This document shows positions 1 through 10,546 of a stretch of DNA of 64,000 nt, in pieces (the stretch's first letter is position 1; every line of letters begins with the position of its first letter). The stretch comes from Marasmius tenuissimus (taxonomy: Eukaryota; Basidiomycota; Agaricomycetes; Agaricales; Marasmiaceae): assembly GCA_029532415.1 (NCBI GenBank), contig JAQOTA010000059.1, positions 124,001 to 188,000 on the forward strand. The letters are read 5' to 3'. Below the pieces are notes generated by a model that saw only the letters and a program-made list of their open reading frames with translations, had not been told where the DNA came from and searched no databases. A program made the position numbers and the translations under genes.

Positions 1-514
1 CCGGTAACTTAGCTGAGTCAGCAGGTTCGACGAGCGCCCATAAGCACCCACCAACGCTAGTCACGTGGACCTTGTTTCAACTTTCACTACTAGCTTCGAT
101 TGCGAGTTCAGATCCTACACGTTCCGCGGTTTCTGAGAACGAAATTCCCTCGTATTATCTCCTCGTCTACGAAATGGATGGATGTACTAGCTGAGGGTCC
201 TTGGCCGTTCAGTGCATCACTCTGGGGGCCGTTGCCTCCTTGACCCTCCGTGTATATTATAGTAGACCACCTTCAAACGCTTTCCCCAGACATCAAAACA
301 TGGGCCAAACTTCCTTGTAGCGACGTGGACTTACCGGCTATGTATAATGGCCTATGTCCCACTAATAGCGACCATTCATCCACCATCCACACGGTAATTC
401 GAATTCCACTTCCTACTTCAGAAGGGTTCAACTTGTCCGTGCCACGAGACTTTCTCACGTCCTGAACAGTACAAAAGGTGACTCACGCCATCCTGAACTA
501 GCTCAAACAACGCC
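1..514. other. intergenic / upstream region, no gene seen
   Basis: Only short overlapping open frames occur here, with no recognisable domain or splice-linked exons. It presumably contains the 5' flank of the DUF6698 gene that starts near 515. Confidence 0.5.
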
Positions 515-2468
515 ATGAGCAAACGCAGACCGGCCTCCTCGCGCTCCCGCTCGCCACCTTCAAAGATTCAAAGGCTCTCAAAAGCTACAGCAGCTCCCAG
601 TACTGACGCATCTTTGCACCCCTCTGTCGGTATCTTTTGAATTATTCGAGCCTTGTCGCATGCTAACACTCGCTGCCACCAGGATTCTGTGTCATCGTCT
701 GGAGCAAGGTCCCGTCCCTCGTCCACGAAACACAGCGATACGCGGAATTCGATCGTAAAAAGTGTTGCCGATGTGTTCCAAGAAGTCGCAGATTTGAGGG
801 CGCAAGTGGAGAGGTTGAAGGATGAAAACTGTGAACTGAAACTCAAGGCATTGGATTTCGAGGGTAGACTTGTCAAAAAGGATTCAGAATGTCGAGGGTT
901 AAGGAGAGAGATGGAACATCAACCAGACGTGGACCATAGTAAGGAGCGCAGGTCGAGCTCGGGCTCCCTTGGCTTTACCGTTGATGCTGATATCGACAGC
1001 GACTACCCACTCGAGGTGCGTAGGTTCTCAGTTGTCGACATTTGCTGCTGCACTCACTCCTGCTTCAATTCGGTGGATCACAGTGTGATAGGGAAACCGA
1101 ACACTCCAAAAATGACAGTGAGTTTGAAGCGACAACGCCGAATACCAGATCAAAAAACGCTGGCAAGGCCAAAAAATGCAGTTCATCTCCGGTTGAGGCG
1201 ACACCGTGAGTACCTGAGTGGTCCTGGGTAGTACACGCAGACTTTCTTATTGAACCGTGTTCCTAGCAAGGACGATGATATCAAGTTTGCTGGAAAATAT
1301 TATATTCGTATGGTCGACCTTTCCTTCGACAACTTGTGGCAAGATACGATAGAATGCCAGCCGAGCGACGAGTCTTTATCTGGAACCAGGTCTGTTACAA
1401 CTCTTGGTTATACGTGTATATTTACTCAAGAGCGTTCACTTTTAGACCTCAGACTTCACAAGAGCACGGAAGCGAGGGAACCAGCTATTCACGTTTTGCT
1501 AAGGAATACCCCGAGATAGACACTCAGCTACTCCAGTGCAGAGACGACGAAGCCAAATTTTCACGCATCGCGAAAGGGGTACGCTGACTGTGTACAAACC
1601 TTCATCAGTATACTCACAGAACAACACGTTTCAATAGCTGGAGTCAGGGGGACGCGAGGCCAGACGACGCGACTCATATACCCTCAAATCCAAGATCCTA
1701 GAGGTTGCTCTCAAGAACCCGCAAGTACCTCCCCGCGAAAGAATCATGAAGCTGAACCCCCCTCTGAGTAAGGAGGATAAGGAGTCGCGCGGTCCTCGCC
1801 ACCCAGACATAGCTACTTTGCTTGCTCCCAGCGAGTTCATACCGAAACTGAGACATGGAACGGACGAGGAAAAAATGAGGTGACTTCAACATTCGCAAAG
1901 GGTCCGTTATTACTGACTATCTTTTCCCGTAAAGCATCATCACCCGCATCGCCAATGGCGGGATCAAGTTGACCTGTGACAAATTTCCTTCCTTCCTATA
2001 CGACGTGTCGCAATTCTCCTCTACCTCTTTGATTCCGGGCCTCTTACGAGGCTTCATTCTTATGAGGGTATGTTCACTCTTGTACTGTCCTGCTTTCCTA
2101 TACTGATTGGTACCCTCGGGCCCGGTAGGCGTGGAAGTGCCTGTATATTGGCCCAAGCGCTGGCCTTTTGGATGATCCCGCGATCTATCCCAAGGGCGGT
2201 TTTGCGCAAACACATGAAGTGACCACGGTGACGATTGAGCAGATCGCTTACGTTGCGATGCAAGTGAGTGGTGCTCAGAGTGACTGACTACCTGGAGAGG
2301 GTCTGATGTTCGTCTTTTCAGGTCTACTTCAGCCTCTCCACAGATGACAAATGGCCGGAAACTCCGAGAACTTTCGATCTCTACGGTTTCTATCGCAATA
2401 TCATCAGGGTTTACAACAAGGCTCCCCAACAGTGGCGAGAGGACCTGATCAGCTTTTGGAACCAGTGA
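515..2468 (+). CDS. DUF6698 domain-containing protein (about 8-9 exons)
   Basis: The function of this Agaricomycete family is unknown. I recognise it from the C-terminal half. The conserved block KFAGKYYIRMVD (from about 1271) is followed, after spliced exons, by a segment with NPPLSKEDKESRG and DIATLLAP (1749-1830), then PGLLRGFILMR, TIEQIAYVAMQ and a last exon with DLYGFYRNIIRVYN (2321-2468). The N-terminal part is basic and Ser/Arg-rich, then a coiled coil (VADLRAQVERLKDENCELKLK, about 770-840), which may mediate dimerisation or chromatin contact. Introns follow GT-AG at about 630, 1015, 1200, 1390, 1579, 1879, 2075 and 2270, and frame is kept throughout, so the gene looks intact. The first junction is ambiguous: donor 630 must pair with the acceptor near 704 to keep frame. 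Start chosen at the MSKRRPASS methionine. The protein is roughly 480-500 aa. Confidence 0.75.
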
Positions 2469-2876
2469 GCCTCTGTTCGATTTTCCATGGGAGATTTGTT
2501 TATGGTTCGGCGTAAAGGGAAGTCCTTGTTCGGGTACAACTTCCTCCTCGGTCAGCCCCATCATCCCCAGAAAGTGATACGTCCGCAGCGACTTCGGACA
2601 TGACACGGCTTTTCGAGGAGTTTCAATCTGCGTAGCATTGGTGCTGCCCTGCCGTATTTCCTCGTTAATTATTCACCCTTTGCTCACACACTTTGTTAGT
2701 TTTGCGTGTCTTTGACGGCAACACAACACGTTGATGAAACAAACCCGTCATGTATTCATATCAAATGCGTATGGAAACCCGTATTCGAGATCTTGATATC
2801 GCTTATGGGCATTCAATCCTGCCCGTCGCTGTGAAGTGAATAGCCTAGAACGAAAGAAGAGAAAGTCCACAATAGC
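2469..2876. other. convergent intergenic region
   Basis: This 0.4 kb lies between the 3' ends of the DUF6698 gene (+) and the GET5 homologue (-). It should hold both 3' UTRs. No coding signal or repeat was seen. Confidence 0.5.
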
Positions 2877-3937
2877 TCATGTCCCAGCCATTCCGACCAA
2901 ACCAACGTGATCCCTGATCTTTGCGATTTCATGCGCAGTCAAGTACCCTTTGCTGGCCGTCAAAAACTCTTCCCAAGCATTTCGAGAGTCGGCCTCGGTC
3001 GGGAACTCGGAACTGGGTATTCGATGAGTAAGATTGAGGGTTACGCGGAGAAAAAGACCTCTTACCTGAAGAAAGTCCACAACTTCTGCCAAAACTCTGG
3101 ATTGGATATCACGTCGTGATACGGTCCATCTGCCGCCTTCGTCTGTGCATCCGGGAGCGCGTCGATATTCAACTCGATATCCATAGGAGCGCCTTCCGTC
3201 CCATGTAGTCCAGGACTGGGTTGCTCATTGGAAGGGGAAGGAGAGAGAACGACTGAGGGTATGCGTTGATGCTTCTTCCCGCCCCCGGTTGCGCTCCCGA
3301 GGCTTCCTGAGGGCTGGGTAGCCAGTTTGGGTGTTGGCTCAGCGATCAGTGGTGGCGCAGGTTGCGAGCTGATAGAGGAAGGATCCCAGTCAAAACCGGG
3401 CTTCACCATCAAGTTGACGGTGTCCCCGGCTTTGATAGCGTATTCTTTCAAGAGCTTGGTATCCGCGAGAGCCTTTCCTTTCAGCAAAAGCCGTTGCGCA
3501 TCGGGCGGTGGTGCATGAGAGGTCGACGAAGGATCTGATGTCGATTCATACAATTGAGATTTGATCGAGGCGATTGTATCGGTTGGAAGGACAGATATGG
3601 TGAACGTAGCAGGGGGCTTTGTTGATTTGAACGTTACGCTTATCGACTCTGCTCGAAGAAATTAGCTCCCAGTAGAGAGATGTATTGTGCGATGAGCTTA
3701 CCATAGGTGGTTTGTTCCTCAGCATCTTTCCTCTCTGGTGCAGGTGGAACTGGTATCTGAGAAAGATGTAATCAACTTGAGTTCATCGCGATAGCGTTTC
3801 CGGCTCACCTGAAGAACAGGAACCTTGCTCAGTGAGTTCTGAGGTGGCTGTTGATAATCGTCCCCATAAGTAATGGGCTGTGTCGAGATAGTATTTACAA
3901 AGGTCTTGATGAACGCTATTTCTGCTTGTTCCGCCAT
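2877..3937 (-). CDS. GET5: Get5/Mdy2/UBL4-type ubiquitin-like protein of the GET pathway
   Basis: Predicted 300 aa in four exons (3809-3937, 3702-3756, 3066-3648, 2877-3012), all with GT-AG borders. The N-terminus (FIKTFVNTISTQP, YGDDYQQPP, SLSKVPVL) matches the Get4-binding N-domain of fungal Get5. A ubiquitin-like fold follows in exon 3 (SISVTFKSTKPPATFTIS through LLLKGKALADTKLLKEY and GDTVNLMVKP). A Pro/Ser-rich linker leads to the C-terminal homodimerisation helix, ending in HEIAKIRDHVGLVGMAGT. In yeast the Get4-Get5 complex joins Sgt2 to Get3 and delivers tail-anchored proteins to the ER; that role is inferred from family membership. Start chosen at MAEQAEIAF; an in-frame upstream ATG (4000) would add 21 unsupported residues. 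No lesions seen. Confidence 0.85.
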
Positions 3938-5964
3938 GGTCGCGTTCAGGATGTGCTGTAGCTCGATAATAGCAGATGCTGTTGGTAATGATGGTGGCAA
4001 AGATGAGAGAAGATTGGGCGGTTTCTTCTGTTTTGATAGCGAGCTTTTCTATTGAAAAGAAGCTGTTAGCTGTTGAGCTCAACAGGTTTCAAGCTCGGAG
4101 TTGGTAAAGGCCCACCTGCGGAAGCTGACAATGAAATGATATTGCTGGCGCCTAAGTATTAGCGCCTAATGATGAAGGACTTGCTTACGATACAGCCGCT
4201 GAGGTCAAGGTTAGGGTCAGGAGGCTTGTTGGAACTCTGCAACGATCTCGCGTGCTTGTAAAGGGCTCTCATATCCCCTACTGCAGCAAACTAGCATACC
4301 CAAAAGTTCTGCACTACTGATGTTCATTCATTCTTGATCTGACACGCTCTTGAACCTGTCCTGCTTTGAAGCTTCTGCAACATCGACGGTCGCTGTGGCC
4401 CAATCAAACAAACAGATACAGACACAAGTATGTGGATTCGTTCCCCTCCAATAATAGGCGGTTTTCTTCATTTATTGTGGATTGCTCAGCTTGATAGAGG
4501 CGTGTTACTTACATACATTCTTCAGTTCGTGATTCACATCGTCAAGGCGTCGGTCTGAATGGTATGTATAGGTGTGGATGTCCGACATCATCGTGGTCTT
4601 TGTGCCTTCCTGCGAGCTATTCATTACGCATAGCTCGCTCAGTAGATGTTGAATTGTTTTGAGGGTCCTCAAAGCGACAAAGTCCAATCGAATCGGCCAT
4701 GGATCCAAAATGCTGCAAATCAATAATACTTAGTTTACAGCGCGAGCATTCTGCCGTGGCCATTCAGTTCTATGATAGCGGTCAAACTAGCGTTGGTTTA
4801 GCCTTGACTCCGAGCCGGCAGCTTCATATCAGGTTTGTCTCATTCCAAGACTTCAAGTGACTCGACTGGCCCTTATCCACATCCTTGATATCAACAGAAG
4901 GGGCGAGTTCTTGGCTCATTCAATTCGGCGCCCTGGGCCTGGCCCAACAGCATTAGGGACGACCCACACAAGTGCCCACAACCTCATTGGGATATGTTCT
5001 CCGGCGGCCAAAATGTCATACCTAATACGCGCTCGAAGCAAAGGTACGCAACATACGTCGTTTAGGAGTGTGTGTTCTCATGTCATTACCAGAGATGACC
5101 GACTACGCCTTCGCAACAAATTGCTTTGGCACATGCGAATGTCGCTCTTCATGAATTGGACCGCTTCCGGAATCCGAACCACAATACTACATATGTATGT
5201 CGCAGCGGCCAGATTTGTCCAGCCGAAGCACAGGGTCGGATATCCTCTGGGAACTTTGCCCTCCCTTTGTCAGTGTCCAGTCTTCTGGGCATGTGTCGAT
5301 CTCAGGCCGAGTGGGCTTTCGTTGGTAGGACTGTGCAACAATATACATTTTGTTCTCTCGCAAATCCTTATGGTTAGAAGCTTGGTGAGTTGTGTTTAGT
5401 CTAGATGCGTCTCCTCCGCTTGCAGGACGTCCCCCTGACGCCCCCCTCTTAGCCTGACAACTGGAATTCATACTCCTTCGGTGCGACACAACGAGACCGA
5501 ATGTCAGGCGCAAGGATTTCTGGCCTCCTCGAGTTCACTTTTCTCGACGCGCACATCTTCCCGAAGCAGGCCAGCTAATATCCGCGCAGACTCCGACTTC
5601 TAAGCATCACCTGCAAGTAATGTAAACGTTGCACGCCTTCCTCGTTCACCGTCGGCATCGGTCGGCATCATGGAGCGGAAGCCTCCATTCAATCCAAGGA
5701 CAGCTTGCTAGCGGAATAAATGGCCGATGTGAAGTGCGAAGTCGCGCCTTACATGTTTGCAGGGAAGCTCAAGACTAAAGAACGTCGCTATTGCCAGAGG
5801 CGTGCTCAAAGTGCCTGGGGTTACGTTGATGTCTGGATATTTCTGAGTGGCGCGAAGTAAGTTTTTGATCTCTTGTTTGTCTCCCACGGCGCTTATTAGA
5901 AGGATAAGTACTGGACCAAAGCAGGATATCACACACTCAGTCCCAACCCTCCAGTCACCTGAAG
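3938..5964. other. gene-poor stretch with unresolved open frames
   Basis: No gene can be supported with confidence. On the minus strand 4505-4723 is a 72-codon open frame (begins MICSILDPWP) ending near a GT donor, with possible short exons toward 4200; no family is recognised. On the plus strand 5126-5377 is open, with residues such as CRSGQICPAEAQGR, and a possible upstream exon starting MSYLIRARSK near 5012. These could be a short unannotated gene or chance frames. The last part upstream of 5965 is the promoter of the GMC oxidoreductase. Confidence 0.3.
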
Positions 5965-8353
5965 ATGCCCCGACTTCACGCATGGTTAATATTTGCCGTC
6001 GCCGTTGCCTCTGGCAGCTTTGGCAAGGTTTTCAACGACATCTCTGATATCCATGCTCACGAGTATGACTTCATAGTCGCTGGAGGTGCGTCGTATCGAT
6101 GAGATGTTTATTTATGGCTCCTAATGACGATCGCAATAGGTGGTACAGCGGGCTTGGTTGTCGCGAACAGGTTAAGTGAGAACCCAGAAATATCGGTCCT
6201 CGTTATTGAAGCCGGAGTCTCGTGAGTTCGGCTTTCATTTCGTCTCCTACAGAGATTAAATTCCTTCATTTTAGAAATGAAAAGGTCTTAAATATCGAAG
6301 TACCTTTCTATTGCACGCGCGCTTCTCCTCGGACACTTTACGATTGGAACTACACGTAGGCCGTTCTGTTCTTTACTCCCATCCAAAATGCTGATCCCTC
6401 TCCAGAACCGTTCCTCAGGCGGCGCTCAACTCCCGGATTATCGACTATCCTCGTGGACACGTCCTCGGGGGTAGTAGCAGCACCAGCAAGTATTCCCACC
6501 TAGTCCATCCCTGTCCTCCACTAACCTAGCCCCGATCGGCAGACTACATGATCTATACAAGAGGCTCCTCAGAGGATTATGATCGGATCGCCGACGAAAC
6601 AGGCGATCCTGGTTGGTCATGGGAAAACCTACAACCGTTCATTCTCAGAGTAAGGGAACCCTTACTTATACATTGACTCGCAATTGAACCATCCTGCAGA
6701 ACGAGATTGTTACTCCTCCGGCGGCAAGTCAATTGCCTCTCTTCAACGATGCCGCTCTAACCTGGACGTTCTCCCTCCAGGATGGGCACAATACAACGGG
6801 CCAATATGATCCCTCTGTTCACGGCCACAAGGGGATCAATGCTGACAGTCTCCCGGGCTATCACACACCAATGGATGACAGAATCTTGGAAGCTACCCGG
6901 GAACTCTCCGACGAGTTCCCGTTCAATCTCGACTACAACAGCGGTTATCACCTCGGCGTCGGTGAGTGTGGGCGCTAGCTTTTGTTGACCGAAGCTCAGG
7001 GAACGCCGCAGGTTGGGGCATCGCTACTATCCTCAACGGGGCACGAAGCAGTTCAGCTACATCCTATCTGGGCCCCAAGTATGCCTCCAGGCCAAATCTG
7101 GATGTGGTTCTAAATACGCGAGTTACACGGGTTCTCACGAAGGGTATCAACTCGACACTTGGTATTCATGGTGTGGAAGCCGCCGCAAGTGCTCAGGGTA
7201 TGTTTCCAACTGAATTCTCTGCCACATGTCACGATTTAGACCGTGCTGTCTTGTAGGTCCCAGGACAAGGATACTTGCGAAGAAGGAAGTCGTTCTTTCC
7301 GCCGGATCTATAGGATCTCCTCAGATCCTCATGAACTCCGGTATTGGTGATGCCGAAGCTCTGGGTAAGCTCGGAATCCAGAGCGTTCTCCATAATCCGT
7401 CCGTCGGTCAGAATCTCACGGATCACCCTGTCCTTGGCAATATTTGGGTTGCCAACGAAACTGATACATGGGAACGAATCACCCGCAATCAAACCGAGGA
7501 CAGTAGATTGCTCGAGCAGTGGAAGAGTGAACGTACAGGCCCGCTTGTGAACACTATCACAACACAACTCGGTTGGTTCAGGGTTCCAGAAGACTCCCCC
7601 ATCTTTGAGACGCATGCCGACCCCTCTGCTGGCCCCAACACGGCTCATTATGAGTTCGTCTTTGCCGTAGGTTTTTTCCCCCTCCCGTCTCAAGGGATGC
7701 TGACGCGATTTCTTCGTCATGCAGAATGGGTACAGGGGAACGCCTCCCGCCACTGGCAACTATTTCACGATCTCCACGGTCGTCGCAACCCCTTCTGCCC
7801 GTGAGTTCCCGAGCCTTGAAAACTTCCCGCCTGTCCGAGGCTCAATTTGTTGCCTTGTGCGGCATCTAGGTGGATCTTTACGACTGGCCTCCAGCGACCC
7901 TTTCGCCGCCCCGATAATTGACCCCAACTTTTTGAGCAACGATTTCGACATGTATATCATGAAATACGCTATTCAAGCCGCCCGGAGATTCGCGGCTGCC
8001 AATGCATGGAAGGGTTACATCGTTCAACCTTTCACCAACGCCACCACTGACCAAGAGATCGATTTCTTCATCCGCAACAACACCCGCACCATCTCGCATC
8101 CGATGGGTACGGCGTCCATGTCTGCGAAGGATGCCAAGTACGGTGTCGTCGACCCAGATCTACAGGTGAAGGGCGTCACAGGTCTCCGAATCGTGGACGC
8201 TTCCGTTTTCGTGAGTCGACTTTTCATACTTACACGTTGCACAGATGACTGACTTTTGTACAGCCTCATATCCCGTCAGCCCACACACAGGTACCTGTGT
8301 ATATTGTGGCAGAACGAGGGTCACAGTTAATAAAGGACGCCTGGGGACTCTGA
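5965..8353 (+). CDS. secreted GMC oxidoreductase (aryl-alcohol oxidase / pyranose dehydrogenase-like)
   Basis: FAD-dependent glucose-methanol-choline family enzyme of about 600 aa, oxidising an alcohol or sugar; the exact substrate cannot be read from sequence. It starts with a signal peptide ([19 protein letters not shown]). The ADP-binding Rossmann motif [15 protein letters not shown] is split by the first intron. GMC signature 1 ([13 protein letters not shown]) and signature 2 ([17 protein letters not shown]) are present. Both catalytic histidines of the AAO type are there: SHPMGTASM (about 8095) and IPSAHTQVP (about 8275). The C-terminal [13 protein letters not shown] is typical. About ten introns, all GT-AG and frame-consistent. 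In wood and litter fungi such enzymes supply H2O2 or reduce quinones during lignocellulose decay (family knowledge). It looks intact. The next gene downstream encodes an unrelated membrane protein on the same strand. Confidence 0.88.
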
Positions 8354-8929
8354 CTTTAGTGTACGATGATGACATGGACATGGACAATGTACCGTAATGA
8401 CTCCCAGGCCCCAAGATACGGGACCGGGAGCAATGCAGACTTTGGGTTTCAAGCTTTTTAGATGCTGTGAGGGCCAGTGGTGGCTCGCGGGAATGGTGGC
8501 GGAGGACTAGTCCCTCATTTCTGTGGTGGTGTTAGGCATAGGATGACACCGTGGTCCCTTGTATTCATATCCAGGTCCAGGCGTGGTGCCTGCAAAAGCT
8601 TTGGCCATGATCGACATTCCAGATATTCCCTCCCACCGAGTTTGCGAAGTGGCGATCCTGGCTTCCCCAGCAGCGACGTCCCTGCAAGCAGCGTCGTTCT
8701 CAGTTGTATAGAATCGACGGCGTCTGCCGCAAAGATATGACTGAATGCCGTTTATTCGGTTAGTGCTCGTTCGTTCTGATCCAACAGCGATTTTAATCTC
8801 TATTTGGGTCTGAGTATTCCTTCAGTCCAACCCTAGATTATGTATGAATCTGGGCAGTTATATAGCTGGTGAGCTCCAACTCGAAGACCCATCCCTACGC
8901 GACTCACTACCCACCATCACCAGCAGAAT
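8354..8929. other. intergenic region between GMC and DUF6534 genes
   Basis: It holds the 3' UTR of the GMC gene and the promoter of the DUF6534 gene. The 87-codon open frame at 8477-8740 is Gly/Ser/Arg-rich and unsupported. Confidence 0.45.
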
Positions 8930-10546
8930 ATGGCGCCCGTTGCTGGAATACCGTCGGACATTTCTTTCATGTATGTCGATGTATTCTCATGTTTGTCCAC
9001 ACTCACACTGTCCACAGTTCTGGACCAATTGTAAGATCTCTGCGTAACGACTGAGTTGTAGCCCACGGGCCTGACCGTTGTCTCTGAAGATTATCACCTT
9101 CATGGTCAGCTCCATGCTCTACGGCATCCAGGTGCTGCAAGTGTGTAAGTACTTGTTTCAACTTCATTAACCTCTGACGTGATCATAAGTGCTGACTAGG
9201 ACTCTTTTATGCGTACCAGATACCTATTATATGTCTTTCCCTAAAGACCGAGCGTTCGTAAAGTGCTTGGTCTATATAGTGTTCCTCCTGGACACCGTGC
9301 AGACAATCCTTTTCCTGCATGATGCCTTTCAACTCTTTGGCTACGGGTTTGGCGATATGGAAACTCTCAAGAAAGCACATCTCTCGGGATTCAGTGTTCC
9401 CATCCTGACTGGCATGGGTAAGAGCCTTGACCCATACATGACTGACACGAAGGCCGATTCTCGTTATCATGATATCCAGTTAGCCTCATCGTTCAGTCTT
9501 TCTACGCCCATCAAATACGGGTACTCTCTCAATCTAACATCTTAGTGGCAGTGATCGTGATTGTGAGCCCCACACGTCGTTACGGCTGCTGTATTTTGAC
9601 ACTTTCCCTTCATTTAACAGATGGGGCTGATCCAGTTTGGAGCGTCTATATGGACGGGCTATCTTGTTTTCACTATCGACAATATACGAGAGCTCCAAAA
9701 GGGGTCTTTCAAACAATGTTCGGTGTGTCTGGTTTCACTCTTCCTGTGGCTCGCCCTCTTTTGTTGACCCTCGAAGAAACTCAGGCGTGGCTAGGAGGAA
9801 GCGCTCTTTGCGATACAATCATTGCGGTGGTAATGACATACTATGTACGTCGGAACTCACGCCCTGTTAAGTGACCCGGAACTCCTTGACACTCCCCTTC
9901 AGCTCTTGAGGACGAACGCCACAATGAAAACCACTCAGGTCCTAATCGCTCGTTTAGTCCGTCTGGTCATTGAAACCGGAACCGCGACCGGTAAGTCGCT
10001 TTCTTTTTCCGCCTTGTATCGTGCCTCTGACCGCTCGCAACTCCAGCTACAGTGGCTATCATCGATTTAGTTCTGTATGTGGGTGTTCAGAAATACCCAT
10101 TCCACATGCTGCCCTCTAGGTCGCTTGCCAAGGTGTATTCCAACACGCTGCTCGTTATTCTCAATAGCCGCATTCGAGTAGTTGGTAGCAGGAACGATGC
10201 TGCCCTCAACCCCTCGTTCATCGATCAGGATGGATGGTCCGACCTCAAGTTTGCATCCACTGCACACTCGGTGGCTAGAAACCAAACGACAGCATCAGTG
10301 ATTGACCGCGCCAATCGCAGGGCTACGGCAACTCGGGTAGAGTACCCCACACAAACCGCGGAAGAACCTGAATCTTTCCAGCTGAGCGAATCGGAAGTAA
10401 GTCGTTGATTCCTCGTCGAATGCAACAAGTTGGTGTTGATTGCGGACTCTCAGGGAGGAAAAACAACGCAATCCGAGATGGAGGGCAGCCACGGATTCAC
10501 ATCCAGCGTAAAATTGCCTCCCTCAGGCTCATCGAGGGAAGCATAA
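8930..10546 (+). CDS. DUF6534 family seven-transmembrane protein
   Basis: A multi-exon membrane protein of a large Agaricomycete family of unknown function. It starts MAPVAGIPSD. Tiny exons rebuild helices: ITFMVSSMLYGIQVLQV, then YYMSFPKDRAFVKCLVYIV with LLDTVQTILF, then SLIVQSFYAHQIRVLSQ, a segment with MGLIQFGASIWTGYLVFTID, then WLGGSALCDTIIAVVMTYY, and finally ATVAIIDLVLYVGVQKYP with NTLLVILNSRIR. The PKDR loop after helix 2 and the N-S-R segment after the last helix are family hallmarks as I know them. The C-terminus is a polar, Ser/Thr-rich cytoplasmic-type tail ending GSSREA. Some short exons near 8970-9230 and 9420-9480 have alternative acceptors. I chose those that keep the helices continuous, for example the acceptor before ATACC at about 9221. 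Confidence 0.78.

Noticed and set aside
653..682. ATG-like start upstream of the second exon of the DUF6698 gene
   Set aside because: These codons fall in the first intron region; the ATG at 515 with Ser/Arg-rich codons fits better.
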